In this document: positions 12,260 to 24,400 of the stretch, piece after piece
Position numbering within the stretch: the first letter of the stretch is position 1
Layout: the number at the start of each line of letters is the position of its first letter
DNA from: Pyrenopolyporus hunteri
Taxonomy: Eukaryota; Ascomycota; Sordariomycetes; Xylariales; Hypoxylaceae
Reading direction: 5' to 3'
Length of the DNA: 64,000 nucleotides
Assembly (NCBI GenBank): GCA_902806595.1
Contig: CADCXC010000035.1
Location: forward strand, 496,001-560,000
Notes under the pieces: generated by a model
The model's input: the letters and a program-made list of their open reading frames with translations, nothing else
Told to the model about the DNA's origin: nothing
The model's database searches: none
Program-made: the position numbers and the translations under genes

Positions 12260-12823
12260 CTAGGCGAGGTCGTGGCCCCAGCATACCTGGTTAGAGATGA
12301 CGTCGCGGCCGTAGTTCTTGCCCCAGGGCTCCATGCCGACGGCGCCGGCGACGAGGGCGCCGCAGCTATCGATCTTGCCCATGGCCTCGTCGATCTCGCC
12401 CGAGCTGATAGAGGTGTCGCCCCTCCAGCTGCAGGAGTAGACTATCGTGCTGCCGTACTTGGTCGCGATGCCCTTGTTGCCGGGGACCTTGTCGCCGCTC
12501 CGGCGCTTGAACGCCTGGACGGCCTGCTCGTAGTTGACGCCGTCCAGCTTCGTGTTCCCCAGGCACGACACCTTGGCGTCCGGCAGGTCCCGCTTCGCCG
12601 CGTCGTCCTTGTCCTCGAACGACTCGATCAGCGTGTACCCGCCCTCCCGCTTGGCGTTCTCGTGCTCCGTGTGGTTGAACTCCTCGATGAGGGTGTATCC
12701 GCCCCGGCGGGAGGCGCTGTGCCCGAGGTCGAGGCTGTAGACTCCGTCGGGGGCATCGGCGGGGATGAGGACTGCGTTGACGGCAGAAACTGCGAGAAGA
12801 GCGGCGGCGATAGAGAAATGCAT
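12260..12823 (-). CDS. secreted protein with two Kex2-flanked 17-residue peptides and a four-cysteine domain
   Basis: Single exon, 187 aa. Residues 1-17 form a signal peptide (MHFSIAAALLAVSAVNA). After RR at 39-40 come two 17-residue segments, 41-57 and 60-76, each followed by KR (58-59, 77-78). They share the core GGYTLIE-F: GGYTLIEEF with a following NHT glycosylation site, and EGGYTLIESF with an acidic tail. The remaining 109 residues contain four cysteines (87, 131, 154, 181), a KRR at 106-108, and the ordered-looking GSTIVYSCSW and EPWGKNYGRD. Dibasic-flanked repeats behind a signal peptide are the pattern of Kex2-processed repeat proteins, including precursors of dikaritin RiPPs (ustiloxin, phomopsin), whose cores also start with Tyr. 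A cysteine domain behind such repeats is unusual. No UstYa/DUF3328 oxidase is seen in the window. The family of the C-terminal domain is not recognised. Confidence 0.8.
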   Translation of the reverse strand: MHFSIAAALLAVSAVNAVLIPADAPDGVYSLDLGHSASRRGGYTLIEEFNHTEHENAKREGGYTLIESFEDKDDAAKRDLPDAKVSCLGNTKLDGVNYEQAVQAFKRRSGDKVPGNKGIATKYGSTIVYSCSWRGDTSISSGEIDEAMGKIDSCGALVAGAVGMEPWGKNYGRDVISNQVCWGHDLA

Positions 12824-14120
12824 TGTTGCTGGTTGTTTGTTTTGGATAGAAGTTGTTGATGAGTTTCTATGAGTTGATGTCGGAGGTCGTGTGATTTATT
12901 GCGATTTATAGCTGAAATGTATGGTGTTTGTTCTGATGAGGATCAAGTATGAGGATGAAGTGTGATGATGGTGATGATGATGATGAGATGAAACTGCACT
13001 CTGTCGATGGACATCCCATCCTTTATACTTTCTCTGGCACCCAAATCTGTTGACATAGATTTCCTTACTTCTATCGTGTTGAGGTGTTCAGCCTACTACG
13101 ATGGTGGTCCTGAATAATCAAGTTACGTCACTTGTAAATTCTCGCAACTTATTATTAGCATCCTTTAGGAATTGGCCGGGGTGAATTACTGGGTTCTATG
13201 TGTGCGGCTCGGTAATGAGATCCGTTGGTAGATCTGTTTGTAGATCAGTTTGTTGGTTACAGGGGTAGGTGGAAAAACCAGTCCTCATAAACTCCGAGGG
13301 CGAGTATGAGAATTGAAGAGTTTTGTCTGGTATCTTAATAGAGTGTCGTGATATATATCTAAATTTGATGCTGTGGTAAGTTATTTGATGACATTCTCTA
13401 CCGGTCTCATCGACTCATTTAGGCGAACTCATATCCCGCGTACAGGAAATATAAAAATAAAATTGGGGCTATCTATCAGGGTCCTTCTGTGTCGCTCTCC
13501 TAGAAGACTTCACCGTAAGAACCTTAAGCCGTACACTATTATACCGTGGGGTCGAGATGTATCCGGGTTGGATTGGTTCCAGAGAAGATCAACATAACAA
13601 CTCAAAATCCTTTCAGCTAGTATAACTACCTACTCAACCCAAAATAACAGCCCTGAAGCCTATTCGAAATAAATGAGGCACAGCTGAATAGAATTAACGC
13701 TTGTGTGGCAAGTGGCTCGTGCAATCCCAAAACTACAATAGATTTTCCTTCGGTCCCAACACCAGGTCAATCATTACCATCTACCATCTCGTGAGTTTAT
13801 TATAACCATAACTACTCCAAGCCTTCGTTGGTTTTAGAGACTACTATTTGTCGTCATATCCTATTCTTATCAGGAGCATCATGAAAAGAAGCTTGACGTC
13901 GATATACACCAGGAACCCATTCACGTGCCTTAAGCAGGCGGCTACTTTCCCACTACTCTGGGTGGAGTATATATAGTATAAGGAGGTCAAGCCGCCAAAC
14001 AACGATACCCTAAAGCTTACTATCAAATTCCGACTCCGAATCCATTCCATACGCTAAGTTATACAGTTAAAATTACTCTGAACCCGCAGTCCCAACACGT
14101 TCTTACTCTCTTTGCCCATC
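12824..14120. other. intergenic, 1.3 kb
   Basis: It holds the upstream region of the Kex2-peptide gene, including a GAT/GATGAT-rich trinucleotide tract around 12960-12990 that probably lies in its leader or promoter. Beyond that it is AT-rich, without a gene I can support. Confidence 0.5.
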
Positions 14121-14409
14121 ATGCGAACCTATCTCATCACCGCCCTAGTTACTCTAGGTCTTCTACAGAGCGCTGTGTCATCTCCTACAGACTATCGCAA
14201 GCGTGACGAACTACCAGAAGGGGTAAGCATCAAGGTGACTCTCGAGCGCAAAACATACACATAATTAACTTACCACGCCTTGTTAGACTTGTGAGGCAAT
14301 TGACGGAAGCCCTGGCACATGTCACCTAGACGGACACAACTACCCACCAAAGCAGTGTGATACAACCTACCGTGTAAGAAGACGCTCACCTACCATTTCA
14401 TTCGTATAG
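14121..14409 (+). CDS. small secreted cysteine-containing protein, effector-like
   Basis: Two exons, 14121-14222 and 14287-14409, are separated by a 64-nt intron (GTAAGC...TTAG, phase 0) and give 74 aa. The N-terminus MRTYLITALVTLGLLQSAVS is a convincing signal peptide. A YRKR dibasic motif follows that could be a Kex2 site, giving a mature product of about 48 residues with three cysteines (in TCEAIDG, GTCHLDG and KQCDTT). The 3' end is uncertain: a GTAAGA directly after TTYR could be a donor, but the next AG is only 36 nt away, shorter than usual. No family is recognised. Small secreted proteins with this layout are common effector or antimicrobial candidates, which is inference only. Confidence 0.5.
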
Positions 14410-16836
14410 GAAAGAGCTTACATGATGATTAGTGTTACTCAACTGGGAATCCTTGCTATTATGATCCGAGCCATGCGATCGACACCATATGTGCTTAGTT
14501 CATTGAGTCTTTTCGACAGAAGGGTTGATCGATTGGTTTACCTTGGGGCCACTACATTTTCATCTTGTTCCTTTGCTTTTGTTGGATTATTTGATGGCGG
14601 ATGAGCATCGGGGGTTTGTAGGCTGGGTGATTGTGGGTTCGGCATGTTGTGAATTCTAAAGCTCACACTTATACGCTCATTAGACTCAATATATATTTTC
14701 ATTTTGATGATTTGAGCATAGCTCAACAAATAAGATGATTTCGTACGTCTCGTGACTGTATAGGAACCGGCATGCATATCACTGAAGGGCAGAGGATAGT
14801 TTGTGCAATAGCCATGGGAGGATAATTAAGCTTATGACCTGTTTCTCATGGCCGCTAGGAGCAGCCCAAGATTGAAATCATATAGGTACCTAACTGACTT
14901 CCCCTTCGTAAGGAAAGGAGAGATCACGGCTCTTAGGACCAATGAGAATTATTAGTTGAATTACCCAGTTCAAGCCTTTATTAGGCCCTTGCCACCAATG
15001 GCTTGTCTCTCTCTAGTTCTGAATACTGCTATTTAGAGGGTTATATCATATGGCATTAAGTGTGGACTACCTACTAGATGAACTAGTAATCATAAGCAAA
15101 TCGACTTTGTACACTAAGAAAATCAAAATTTCTGCATTTATGAATTATCTACACAGCCGTTAGACCTATCACGTATATGAAGACTTGATTTTATATAGGA
15201 TGCATCATAAAGATTATTATTATTTATAAGTGGATTAATACTTAGTCTTGGGAAAAATACTGATCAATGGAAAATGATCCCGTGAATTATCCGGGTTTTT
15301 ATGGTACTCTTAACCTCGCAAAGACATATCCGTATCAGTCCTATTCTAGACGTTAAGCTCTAGGATCGGCTCTATTTTAGAAGTTGATGTCTTATTGCGT
15401 GTAACTACTTTGTAAGATGAATTCCTCGTCTATGCTAAACCGTGAACACAACATAGCGTGTGTCCTCTTCTGCGTTTGGACTAAAGGTCGTATACAGTGA
15501 ATCCAAGTGTAGTGTCATATTTTTATATATTTAAACTGTCCGTGAAGGGAGTAGTTGTATATTTATATTCCAAATCCCAATGAGTCGCTACATTATTATG
15601 CCCTTCTCCTTATAAGTAATTGTCAATCAAAGAAAAGGGGGAGGATTATTTAGCAGCGCATCTATCAACGGAATAATAAGGGATTGCGCGGTTTGATTTT
15701 AAACCCCATGATATTTTATTCTTAGGAATGTTTTGAATAGCACCACACATTCAGTTCATTCTACGCTCATACTTTGGCGATAATAATTGAGTTCGACGTA
15801 TCGGCGAATAGACACCGCTATATAAAATGACGTTCGGGGTAACCAATTACAATGGTGTATATGCCCCTGGTAATGAAAATGAAGAGAAATACGAACACCT
15901 ACCGGAGCCAATCCTAGGTAGCCGGTAACAATTGACGTATCAAGAACATATGGAAAATCAACACGAGGTGCTGATTGGGTCGAACCATCATCACACGATT
16001 TGTAGAGGGCGCGGTAGAGCGCTTTGGGGATAATGCTTGGTTATGCGAGTTGCGGTCGATCGATTTCGCACTTGGGTACTACGATTCCATATTATATGAC
16101 AAAATCGCATGCGCGCTACCGATTTCGAGATGTATGCCGAAAAAGGGCTAGAGAGGCTGCCTGGTGCGGGAACCCGAGGGGCTTTTCGCGGAGATATCGC
16201 AATGGTTGCGTCGTCTCGACTTCAACACTACCTGTCGGACGGGAGCGAAGCACCGATAAACTCCATACCACCCTCCCACGTAATTATGCGCAAAGCATCC
16301 AGGATGTCTCCGATCACCTTTTCAGCAATTATGGGACCATGTTCAGCGCTACTGTCGGTTTTCGCGGTTCTGACGTCGTCGCTCCTCCGTAGATCCCGGG
16401 TTCTTTCTCTGTCTCCTTTATCCCGAGAGACATGGGTAATTTTTCCCCGTCGCAAAATAAAGGGATATATCCCTACTTAGCTCTCCTACCTCGTATGCTT
16501 AAGCCAGAAGAATAGATGCTAGATGGTCGGCGCTAATGTGCTTAACCGGGTGTTTACTTGATTTAGGTTAAAGTCTATCTGCGCTCACCTCGAGGGATCG
16601 TTTACATTACAGTTGGAACCGTCGAATCTTATGACTCTAGCTGATGGTATAGATGCGAGTCTGCGAACGACTTTCTGATCCTTGGCTGCGGGATTTTTCT
16701 CGGGTGCCGGCATAGAGATAGTTCGTTCCCCTCTCCCTGATCTGGGATATCTGCCAGGCACAGCCCGCCGAGAAGGACGAAGGAGGCGAAGCAGCCGTCC
16801 CGAAACTTTCGAGAAGAACTGCCTGGATCGCGAGCC
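14410..16836. other. intergenic, 2.4 kb, AT-rich
   Basis: It is strongly AT-rich between about 14,640 and 15,960, with frequent TATA-like and homopolymer stretches and no coding signal. The 3' third (about 16,500-16,836) should hold the promoter and leader of the H+-ATPase gene. Open frames near 16,024-16,480 overlap on both strands and match nothing I know. Confidence 0.5.
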
Positions 16837-19800
16837 ATGTCCTTTCTGAGTCAGCAGAGGCAACAAGGCGGACCTGCCGATGACGATGTCGAGGCGCAGG
16901 GGGCCCGTCACTCTAACGGGGCCAATTACTCTACCGGAGAGCAAACCGCCGGCGAGCAGACTGCCGGAAACACGGGCGAACACATCAAGTTCGGAGACTA
17001 CCGCATGAAGGAGCCGCCGAGGAGCGCCGAGCTCAACGAATATGAAGCGCTCGATCGGTTCATCACGAACTTCGAGGCGGAGCGCAGGGCTAGCCTCGCA
17101 AGTGGCGTAAGTAAGAGGCGCAAACCGCCGAAATGGTGGCAGTTCTGGAAATCTACCGATAGCGAACTAGAGGCCGGACCCCAGCCTACCGACATCGGAA
17201 AGCCGCCGGATTCATGGCTCGATACCGACATCAAGTACGGCTTAACTACCGCTCAGGTGGAGGAGCGCCGGAGGCGGTTCGGTTGGAACGAGTTGGTGGC
17301 TGAGAAGGAAAACATGTTCGCTAAGGTCCTCAGTTACTTCCAGGGACCTATTCTTTATGGTGAGCTAGCTTATATCCAGTGTTTCTATTCAGACTGCTAT
17401 TATTTTGGGATGGAGTCTAACGGTTAGCTTGGTAGTTATGGAGCTCGCGGCTCTGTTAGCTGTGGGCTTGGGCGACTGGATTGACTTCGGTGTCATCATC
17501 GGCATTCTCTGCCTCAATGCCTTTGTCGGGTTCTATCAGGAAAAGCAAGCAGCCGATGTGGTAGCAAGCTTGAAGGGCGATATTGCTATGAAGGCAACCG
17601 TCGTACGCAATGGCAAGGAAGAGCAGATTCTAGCCAGGGAATTGGTTCCGGGTGACATTGTAAGTGTACCCCTTAGCAAGCGGCCCACATTCTATAGCCC
17701 CTGGGTTCTATATCCGTTGAAGGCCACTGGCTACAAGGAATAATGAGTTAGAAAAGCTTACCATCCGTAGATTATCATCCAAGAAGGGCAAACGGTCCCG
17801 GGTGATTGTCAGTTAATATGCGACTACTCTCGGCCACACGACTTCGAACAATTCAAGGTCCTGAGGGACGAAGATAAATTCGGCGGCGAGGAGGATGCTC
17901 AGAACAACAAAAACCAAAAAACGAAAGACCAAGAAAAGAGTAATGACGACGAAGACGAAGTGTCTATCCACTTCGGTGAGCCGCTCGTAGCCTGTGATCA
18001 ATCAGCCATTACTGGCGAGTCCCTGGCCGTGGATAAGTACATGGGCGACACTCTGTATTATACAACGGGCTGCAAACGCGGGAAGGCTTACGCCATCATG
18101 ACCACGTCCGCTAAGTATTCCTTCGTCGGACGGACCGCGTCTCTTGTTCAAGGCGCCAAAGACCAAGGCCATTTCAAAGCTGTCATGGACAGCATCGGAA
18201 CATCGTTGCTTGTCCTGGTCATGTTCTGGATCCTCGTCGCTTGGATCGGCGGCTTCTTCCACCACCTCAGGATCGCCACGCCAAACGTTCAGAATCTCCT
18301 TCATTACACCCTGGTGTTACTTATCATCGGGGTTCCCGTCGGCCTTCCTGTGGTGACGACAACCACGCTCGCAGTCGGCGCAGCCTACCTAGCAAAGCAA
18401 AAGGCAATCGTCCAGAAGCTGACGGCCATCGAGTCCTTAGCAGTAAGTGGTTCATCGATGCCGTCGCACAGATAAGATGGGCGGATGCGCTAAAAACATA
18501 TACCAGGGCGTAAACGTGCTCTGCTCAGATAAAACCGGCACACTCACAGCTAACAAGCTCAGCATCCGCGAGCCCTTTGTCGCAGAGGGCCAGGACGTGA
18601 ACTGGATGATGGCGGTCGCCGCGCTAGCGAGCTCGCACAACATTGCATCTCTCGACCCGATCGACAAGGTGACCATCACGACGCTGAAGCGGTACCCCAA
18701 GGCGCGGGAGATCCTGCGGCAGGGGTGGGTGACGGACAAGTTCACGCCGTTCGACCCGGTGTCGAAGCGGATCACGACGGAGTGCCGGCTGGGCAACGAC
18801 CGGTACGTCTGCGCCAAGGGGGCGCCGCGCGCCATCCTGAACCTGGCCGACGTCAGCGACGACGTGCGCAACATGTACAACCAGAAGGCCCGCGAGTTCG
18901 CCCTGCGCGGCTTCCGCTCCCTCGGCGTCGCCTACAAGAAGAACGACGAGCCCTGGGTCCTGCTCGGCCTGCTGTCCATGTTCGACCCCCCGCGCGAGGA
19001 CACGGCGCAGACGATCATCGAGGCGGCTCACCTAGGCGTCCCCGTCAAGATGCTGACCGGAGATGCTATCGCCATCGCGAAGGAGACGTGCAAGATGTTG
19101 GGCCTCGGCACCAAGGTGTATAATTCGGAGAAGCTGATACACAGCGGCTTAACGGGAACGGTCCAGCATGACCTCGTGCAGCGTGCCGATGGATTCGCGG
19201 AGGTGTTTCCGGAGCACAAGTACCAGGTGGTTGAGATGCTACAGCAGCGCGGCTCGTTGACGGCTATGACGGGCGACGGTGAGTTTTCAATGTAACCCCT
19301 GTCGGTAGAGGGTCAAGCCGGAAGCCTCTGAAGCTGACGTATGTACTCGCCTTAGGTGTAAATGACGCGCCGTCTCTGAAAAAGGCCGATTGCGGAATCG
19401 CCGTCGAGGGATCGTCCGAAGCAGCTCAGGCGGCGGCTGATATTGTATTCCTAGCTCCCGGTTTAAGCACCATCATCTTATCGATCAAGACGGCTCGCCA
19501 GGTACGCGTCTCCCTCGTGCTTCGCCGCAACCCCCAAGCCACCTGTGTCCTGCTAATCCCACGTAGATCTTCCAAAGAATGAAAGCCTACGTCCAGTACC
19601 GTATCGCGCTATGTCTGCACCTAGAGATCTACCTAACCACGTCGATGGTGATCATCAACGAGACCATCCGGCCGGACCTGATCGTCTTCATCGCGCTGTT
19701 CGCCGACCTCGCCACCGTGGCCGTAGCCTACGACAACGCGCACGTGGAGCCGCGGCCGGTAGAGTGGCAGCTGAAGAAGATCTGGGTGATCAGCGTGATC

Positions 19801-20428
19801 CTCGGGACGCTGCTCGCGGCGGGCACGTGGATCATCCGGGCGACGATGTTCCTGCGGAACGGGGGCGTGGTGCAGAACTTCGGGTCGATCCAGGAGGTGC
19901 TGTTCCTGGAGGTCGCGCTGACGGAGAACTGGCTGATCTTCGTGACCCGGGGCGGGCAGACGTGGCCGTCGTGGCAGCTGGTGCTCGCGATCCTGGGCGT
20001 CGACGCGCTCGCCACCATCTTCGCCCTCTTCGGCTGGCTGTCCGGCAGCGGCGGCGGCGTCATGCAGACCACGCCGCCCACCTCCTTCGTCAACTCGCAC
20101 AACGGCTGGACCGATATCGTCACCGTTGTTGTGGTCTGGGCCTATTCCATCGGCGTCCTGATATTCATCGCCATCGTGTACTTGGCGCTCAACAGCTTCG
20201 AGTGGATCAACAACCTAGGCCGTAAAGACCGCAACAAGAAGGACACGGAGATCGAGAATATTATCGGCCATATCAACAAGCTTGCTGGTAAGCTACAGAC
20301 ATGTGCTTACATTTTCTGCTGCATAGAACTAACGAATTCTTCTAGTCGAGCATGAGCCGGACCCTAAGACCGGCCGTGATAGGTACTTCATCGTGGAGAA
20401 AACGCCTGTTGATGAAGAGGATATCTGA
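16837..20428 (+). CDS. P-type plasma-membrane H+-ATPase (P3A) paralogue
   Basis: Seven exons: 16837-17359, 17436-17659, 17771-18442, 18507-19278, 19356-19501, 19567-20287 and 20346-20428 (introns 58-111 nt), giving 1,046 aa. It pumps H+ out of the cell using ATP. Landmarks: [14 protein letters not shown] (TM1), actuator TGES (about 330-333), a TM4-like GVPVGLPV, the phosphorylation site DKTGTLT (about 481-487), KGAP, MLTGDA, GDGVNDAP, and the membrane aspartate region [14 protein letters not shown] that carries the proton-site Asp in Pma1. At 1,046 aa it is longer than Pma1 (about 920). It has a polar N-terminal extension of about 60 residues and a Lys/Asp/Glu-rich insertion of about 25 residues just before SIHFGEP in the actuator domain. 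The C-terminus is short ([20 protein letters not shown]...EEDI). This looks like a divergent second proton pump rather than the main housekeeping Pma1. Convergent with the RhoGEF gene. Confidence 0.93.
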
Positions 20429-21412
20429 TGATGTTGGAGTGATGAAGATGAAAACGACAGCACAAGTATGTACGCGGCCGCTTGTGTACGTACGCCGCTG
20501 GTGCTCCGTGCGCCGGCTCGGAGATAGCATCGTTCTTCTCCGAGGGGGCTAGGAAACGGAATTTCAAGAAGATATACATTTCTAGTATCTATATTAGGTA
20601 TCATCCGCCATTTGAGAAGCGGCTCCTTATATTTGAAGCTGTATCTACTATAAGTATAAAGGTACCATATCTAGTATCTAAATTTTGGTGTATACAAGTT
20701 GGAAAGGGGAACGCTCCTCGTATTAGCGAAGAGCTAAGTAAAATGACCAAAAGCACCAACCTACTACTTCATGGAGACCGAAGGAAGTTCTCAGTCGTAG
20801 TTTACTCTTAATCTTCATTCAGACCAAGGTTATGTACAGTATATACAACGAGCATGTAATAAAGATCACTGTAACATCGAATCACCACAACAGCTATCAA
20901 ACAGGCTTAGCATCAATCGAGAAACGAGCACGACGGGCCACGCCAAAAACATGCTGCCAAAATGGGTATACCTTAGATTCGTATAAACATTGTATAGGTA
21001 CTTATATGACCACTTCATCGCCCATGGAAACTTAGATCCCATCTTATTCACAAAGTAAGCTGGGGGTAGTAACTCGGAACTGGAAATTGGCCCCGAGAAC
21101 CGCGGGTCACATATAACGCCAAGCCCGTACTACTTACACAAGCTCGCTGAATATAAAAACATTGACCATTCCATCGTCATAGATGACCCGTCAATTGTAC
21201 CTTTGGTTGGAGGGGAAAAGAGGAAAGAAAATAAGCAACTTGGCCAGCAGAATGGCCGGATATCCATTTGAAGAGAGCAATAAAAAAAAGACGATTGCAT
21301 GCAGGAGCACGTGCGATAAAAACACACGCGACCTCCCGTTGCCGTCCTGAGGCCAAATCATAAAACGTCCAAGCACTGTCGGTCATAATTAGGGCGTACC
21401 GTTCGTGACCTC
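20429..21412. other. intergenic between convergent genes
   Basis: Shared 3' flank of the H+-ATPase gene (plus strand) and the RhoGEF gene (minus strand). I see no gene or RNA in it. Confidence 0.5.
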
Positions 21413-24400
21413 TCATTTCTCCATGTGTCCGCTGTTGAGCAACATCTCCAAGACGATCTGTTGACCTGCAACCTCAGGATGCGCCATGCAGATCTTGACC
21501 GTGCCCCTCGAATCAAGCCCGTTGTCGGCGGCGGCGTACGGACCGTTCCCGCTTGCTGCGGAAGAACCTCCAGTTGGACCCCGAACGCCGTAATCTAGAA
21601 CCCTCACATCCCTTCCGGCAATGATTTGGCGCAGCCGGCCGTTCTCGGCATTGCGCACCTCGACATAATCCTCGTTGAAGAGTAGCAAGTATTGTCCATA
21701 CATAGTGGCACCCCTCGCTTTCTTCTGCTTTCCGGAATACTCCATAATGACGCTACGGCTGACATCACCGTACTTATCCACATATACGGCGCAATCCTCA
21801 TACGCTAATAAGAATTCTTGGTCGTTAAGGCGGAACATACCCAGGGGTCGCTGCTCTTTGATGCGATTTGCGATATCGGCAATGGCAGGCTGCTTGACGT
21901 CGGGTATTGACGTAGGTATCTTCTTATCGAGAGTCAAAAGCTCGAAACCCCTAGCCGTTGAGACGGCGATATAGGTATGGAATATGTTGAGCGAATAACA
22001 TTCTATAGGGAAAAAGAACTCGTCGTAATCCCGGAAGCTCTCGGTCACGCCCACCCCAGCCTTGCGGCTCCCGCCGAACAGACGGGACTTCTTCTCTGTC
22101 GCCTTCTGGAAAACAGGCTCGAGGACTTTGAAGGTGGTGTGCAAACTTTCCCTCTTTTTGAAGAATACCAACATCCGATCCTTCATACGAGCAGTGGCAA
22201 AAAATGATACGTCCTTTGCGAGCCTTTGCGGAGACCGGCGGGGGTTATCGCTGGCTGGCCCTGGGAAGTTTGACGGAGGCGAGACTACGTCGAGGGGATA
22301 AGAAATAAGATTCCTGTCGGATAATACGAGGACAACAGAGAACTCCTCAAGAACGGCTATTTGTGTGACTCGGCTGGTCGTGACCGTCTAAGAAAGGGTG
22401 AGTTAGTACGTATTACGGATTATGCGTGTTATAGGTATATCTTACCTTGTTCCAACCCCTCTGGTCGCTAGCCTCCGACACGCATACACCTGAGTCCGTA
22501 CCAACCGCGACCATGTTCTTGCCAAAAGCAGAAAATCCGGTTGCACAGTTCACTCCTGCTCTCGAGATTGGAGGAGGGCCTCGACCTGTCCCGTACGTCT
22601 TCTCGACCTCCCGAATGGCTCTATCAAGGGGAGTTCCGCGAATATGTACACCGCCAACATATTTGCCGACAGCGGCGATCGGGTCGTAGGCGAAGGCACT
22701 GTCGGCCATCACACGCAACCGGAACGGTTCAGCATTCTGAGCATGTAGGGCCTTGGCGTGGCGTGTCTTAGCCTCGATAATCCTGTCGCACCAGTCTTGT
22801 CGTGTCTGGGCCGACTGGGCGAATAGGGTATATACTTCGTGGCCGAGATGCTTAACACGGAACGGATAAAGAATCCTCCCTTCGTTATCTCCAGAATTGG
22901 AGGTAGCTAACTGGGCGACGGTCCTGGAGCCGATCGTCGAACCTGTAACCGTATGATCTAGACCAGGGCGGTCGTTGCCGTTGGACGTCACTTTATTTAG
23001 CTTGGTGTCCGAGGCCGAATTCGCTGTCCGCGTCAAGGGAGCAGCAATTCCTTTTTGTTTAGAGACCGGATCATCTTGACTGCTCTCCAAGAATAGTAAA
23101 GGCATAGGGATGGGCTGAAAAAGTTAGCGGGCGCCGATTAAGATAAGAAAGAGAGTGGTGCTTACTTCTTTTGATACGTCATACTTCCTGTCTTGCCTGC
23201 CATCTCTCGATATAACCAGTTTGGCGAGAATAAGATAATGATCGAATAGCAGAGCATGCGTATCTACCCATCGTACACCTTTCGAACCCATTCTCTGAAG
23301 ATCACCCTGGAGGATGAGTTCTCGGCCAAGGTGATCTAAGTGGAGATCGGCGTGGAATCCTGGTCGTAAAACGAGCATCTGGTCCAACTCGATCATCGTC
23401 ACCTTCTTCTGCATCTCATCCACCTTAGCGTCGCATTCCAGAGTCATCGCCTTAACTTCATCGATAGCCCTCCTGAGGTTCGCCTTTTCCTCGCTATCTT
23501 GTACCATATATTTGAAAACTGTCTCCAGCAGAAGAGAATATCTTTGCAATCGTGTGATGGGGTCTTTCAAGTAACTGGTCCAATCGAGACGCTGCGACCG
23601 TGGATGCGCCCTGTTTTCTTCGAGAAACTGCTTGAATAAGAAGTTCTTCTCCGCTTCTTTCTTCACTTGATACCGCGCGTAAGGAAAGGAGGATGCGTAA
23701 TCGACGTATGCGGTCTTGGCCTTTCGAACCCATTCTCTGAAGATATCGCTAAAGCCTACGATCCAGGGGCCCTGCTCCTTTTGTCGATATTTCAATTGGG
23801 CTAGCAAATGATCCATATTGACTTGCTGTACTGCGTCGACCCTTCCGAAGACATTGTGGACAAATTTCTCGATTCTACCTTCTGCAATAATCCTAGGTTG
23901 GGAGTGAAGAAGCCGGTCCCGGTATAAGTCCCGGAGAACTTCGAGGCGATCCATATACACTTCCTCCGAAGTGACAATTTCGTGAAGGACGTTCTGCCGT
24001 GAAATCTCTTTCTTTGATTTTCCTTCAGTGCTCTCCTTCGTCATGTGATAGAAGGTCGTCCAGTCAACTGTTTTGACGCCGTTAGACATAAGCTCATCGA
24101 GGTTGGCTTTCTTAAGCGTCCTAGTACAATGATGCGAATAGCACCGTGTTAATACCTCGTGCCCGGCTATATCATCGTCAATTTCGTGCAGCTTTGGCGC
24201 GTAACAGCCAGAGCCAGTTAATTGCCATAACACGCCGGATATAGATCCCGGACCGAACTTAAGCCACTCTTCTTCCGGAACAAGGATGCCCGCTTCTAGC
24301 ATGGAGTCTGCGACCTGGGTACTGAGAGCTTCGGCGTCTGCGACGTTCATCGTAGGAACCTTCAGACAGAAGAGCCTGACAAGGCCATCTTCAAGAGTCT

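Noticed and set aside
12239..12859. Plus-strand frame of 206 codons opposite the Kex2-peptide gene
   Set aside because: It is a GC-driven mirror frame of a minus-strand gene with signal peptide and repeats; its Ala/Val/Arg-rich translation resembles no protein.
16024..16480. Two overlapping plus-strand frames upstream of the H+-ATPase
   Set aside because: No family resemblance and mutual overlap; likely chance open frames in the promoter region.
12260..20428. A RiPP biosynthetic cluster around the Kex2-peptide gene
   Set aside because: No oxidase of the UstYa type, no P450 or methyltransferase nearby; the next gene is a proton pump, so a cluster is not supported by this window.
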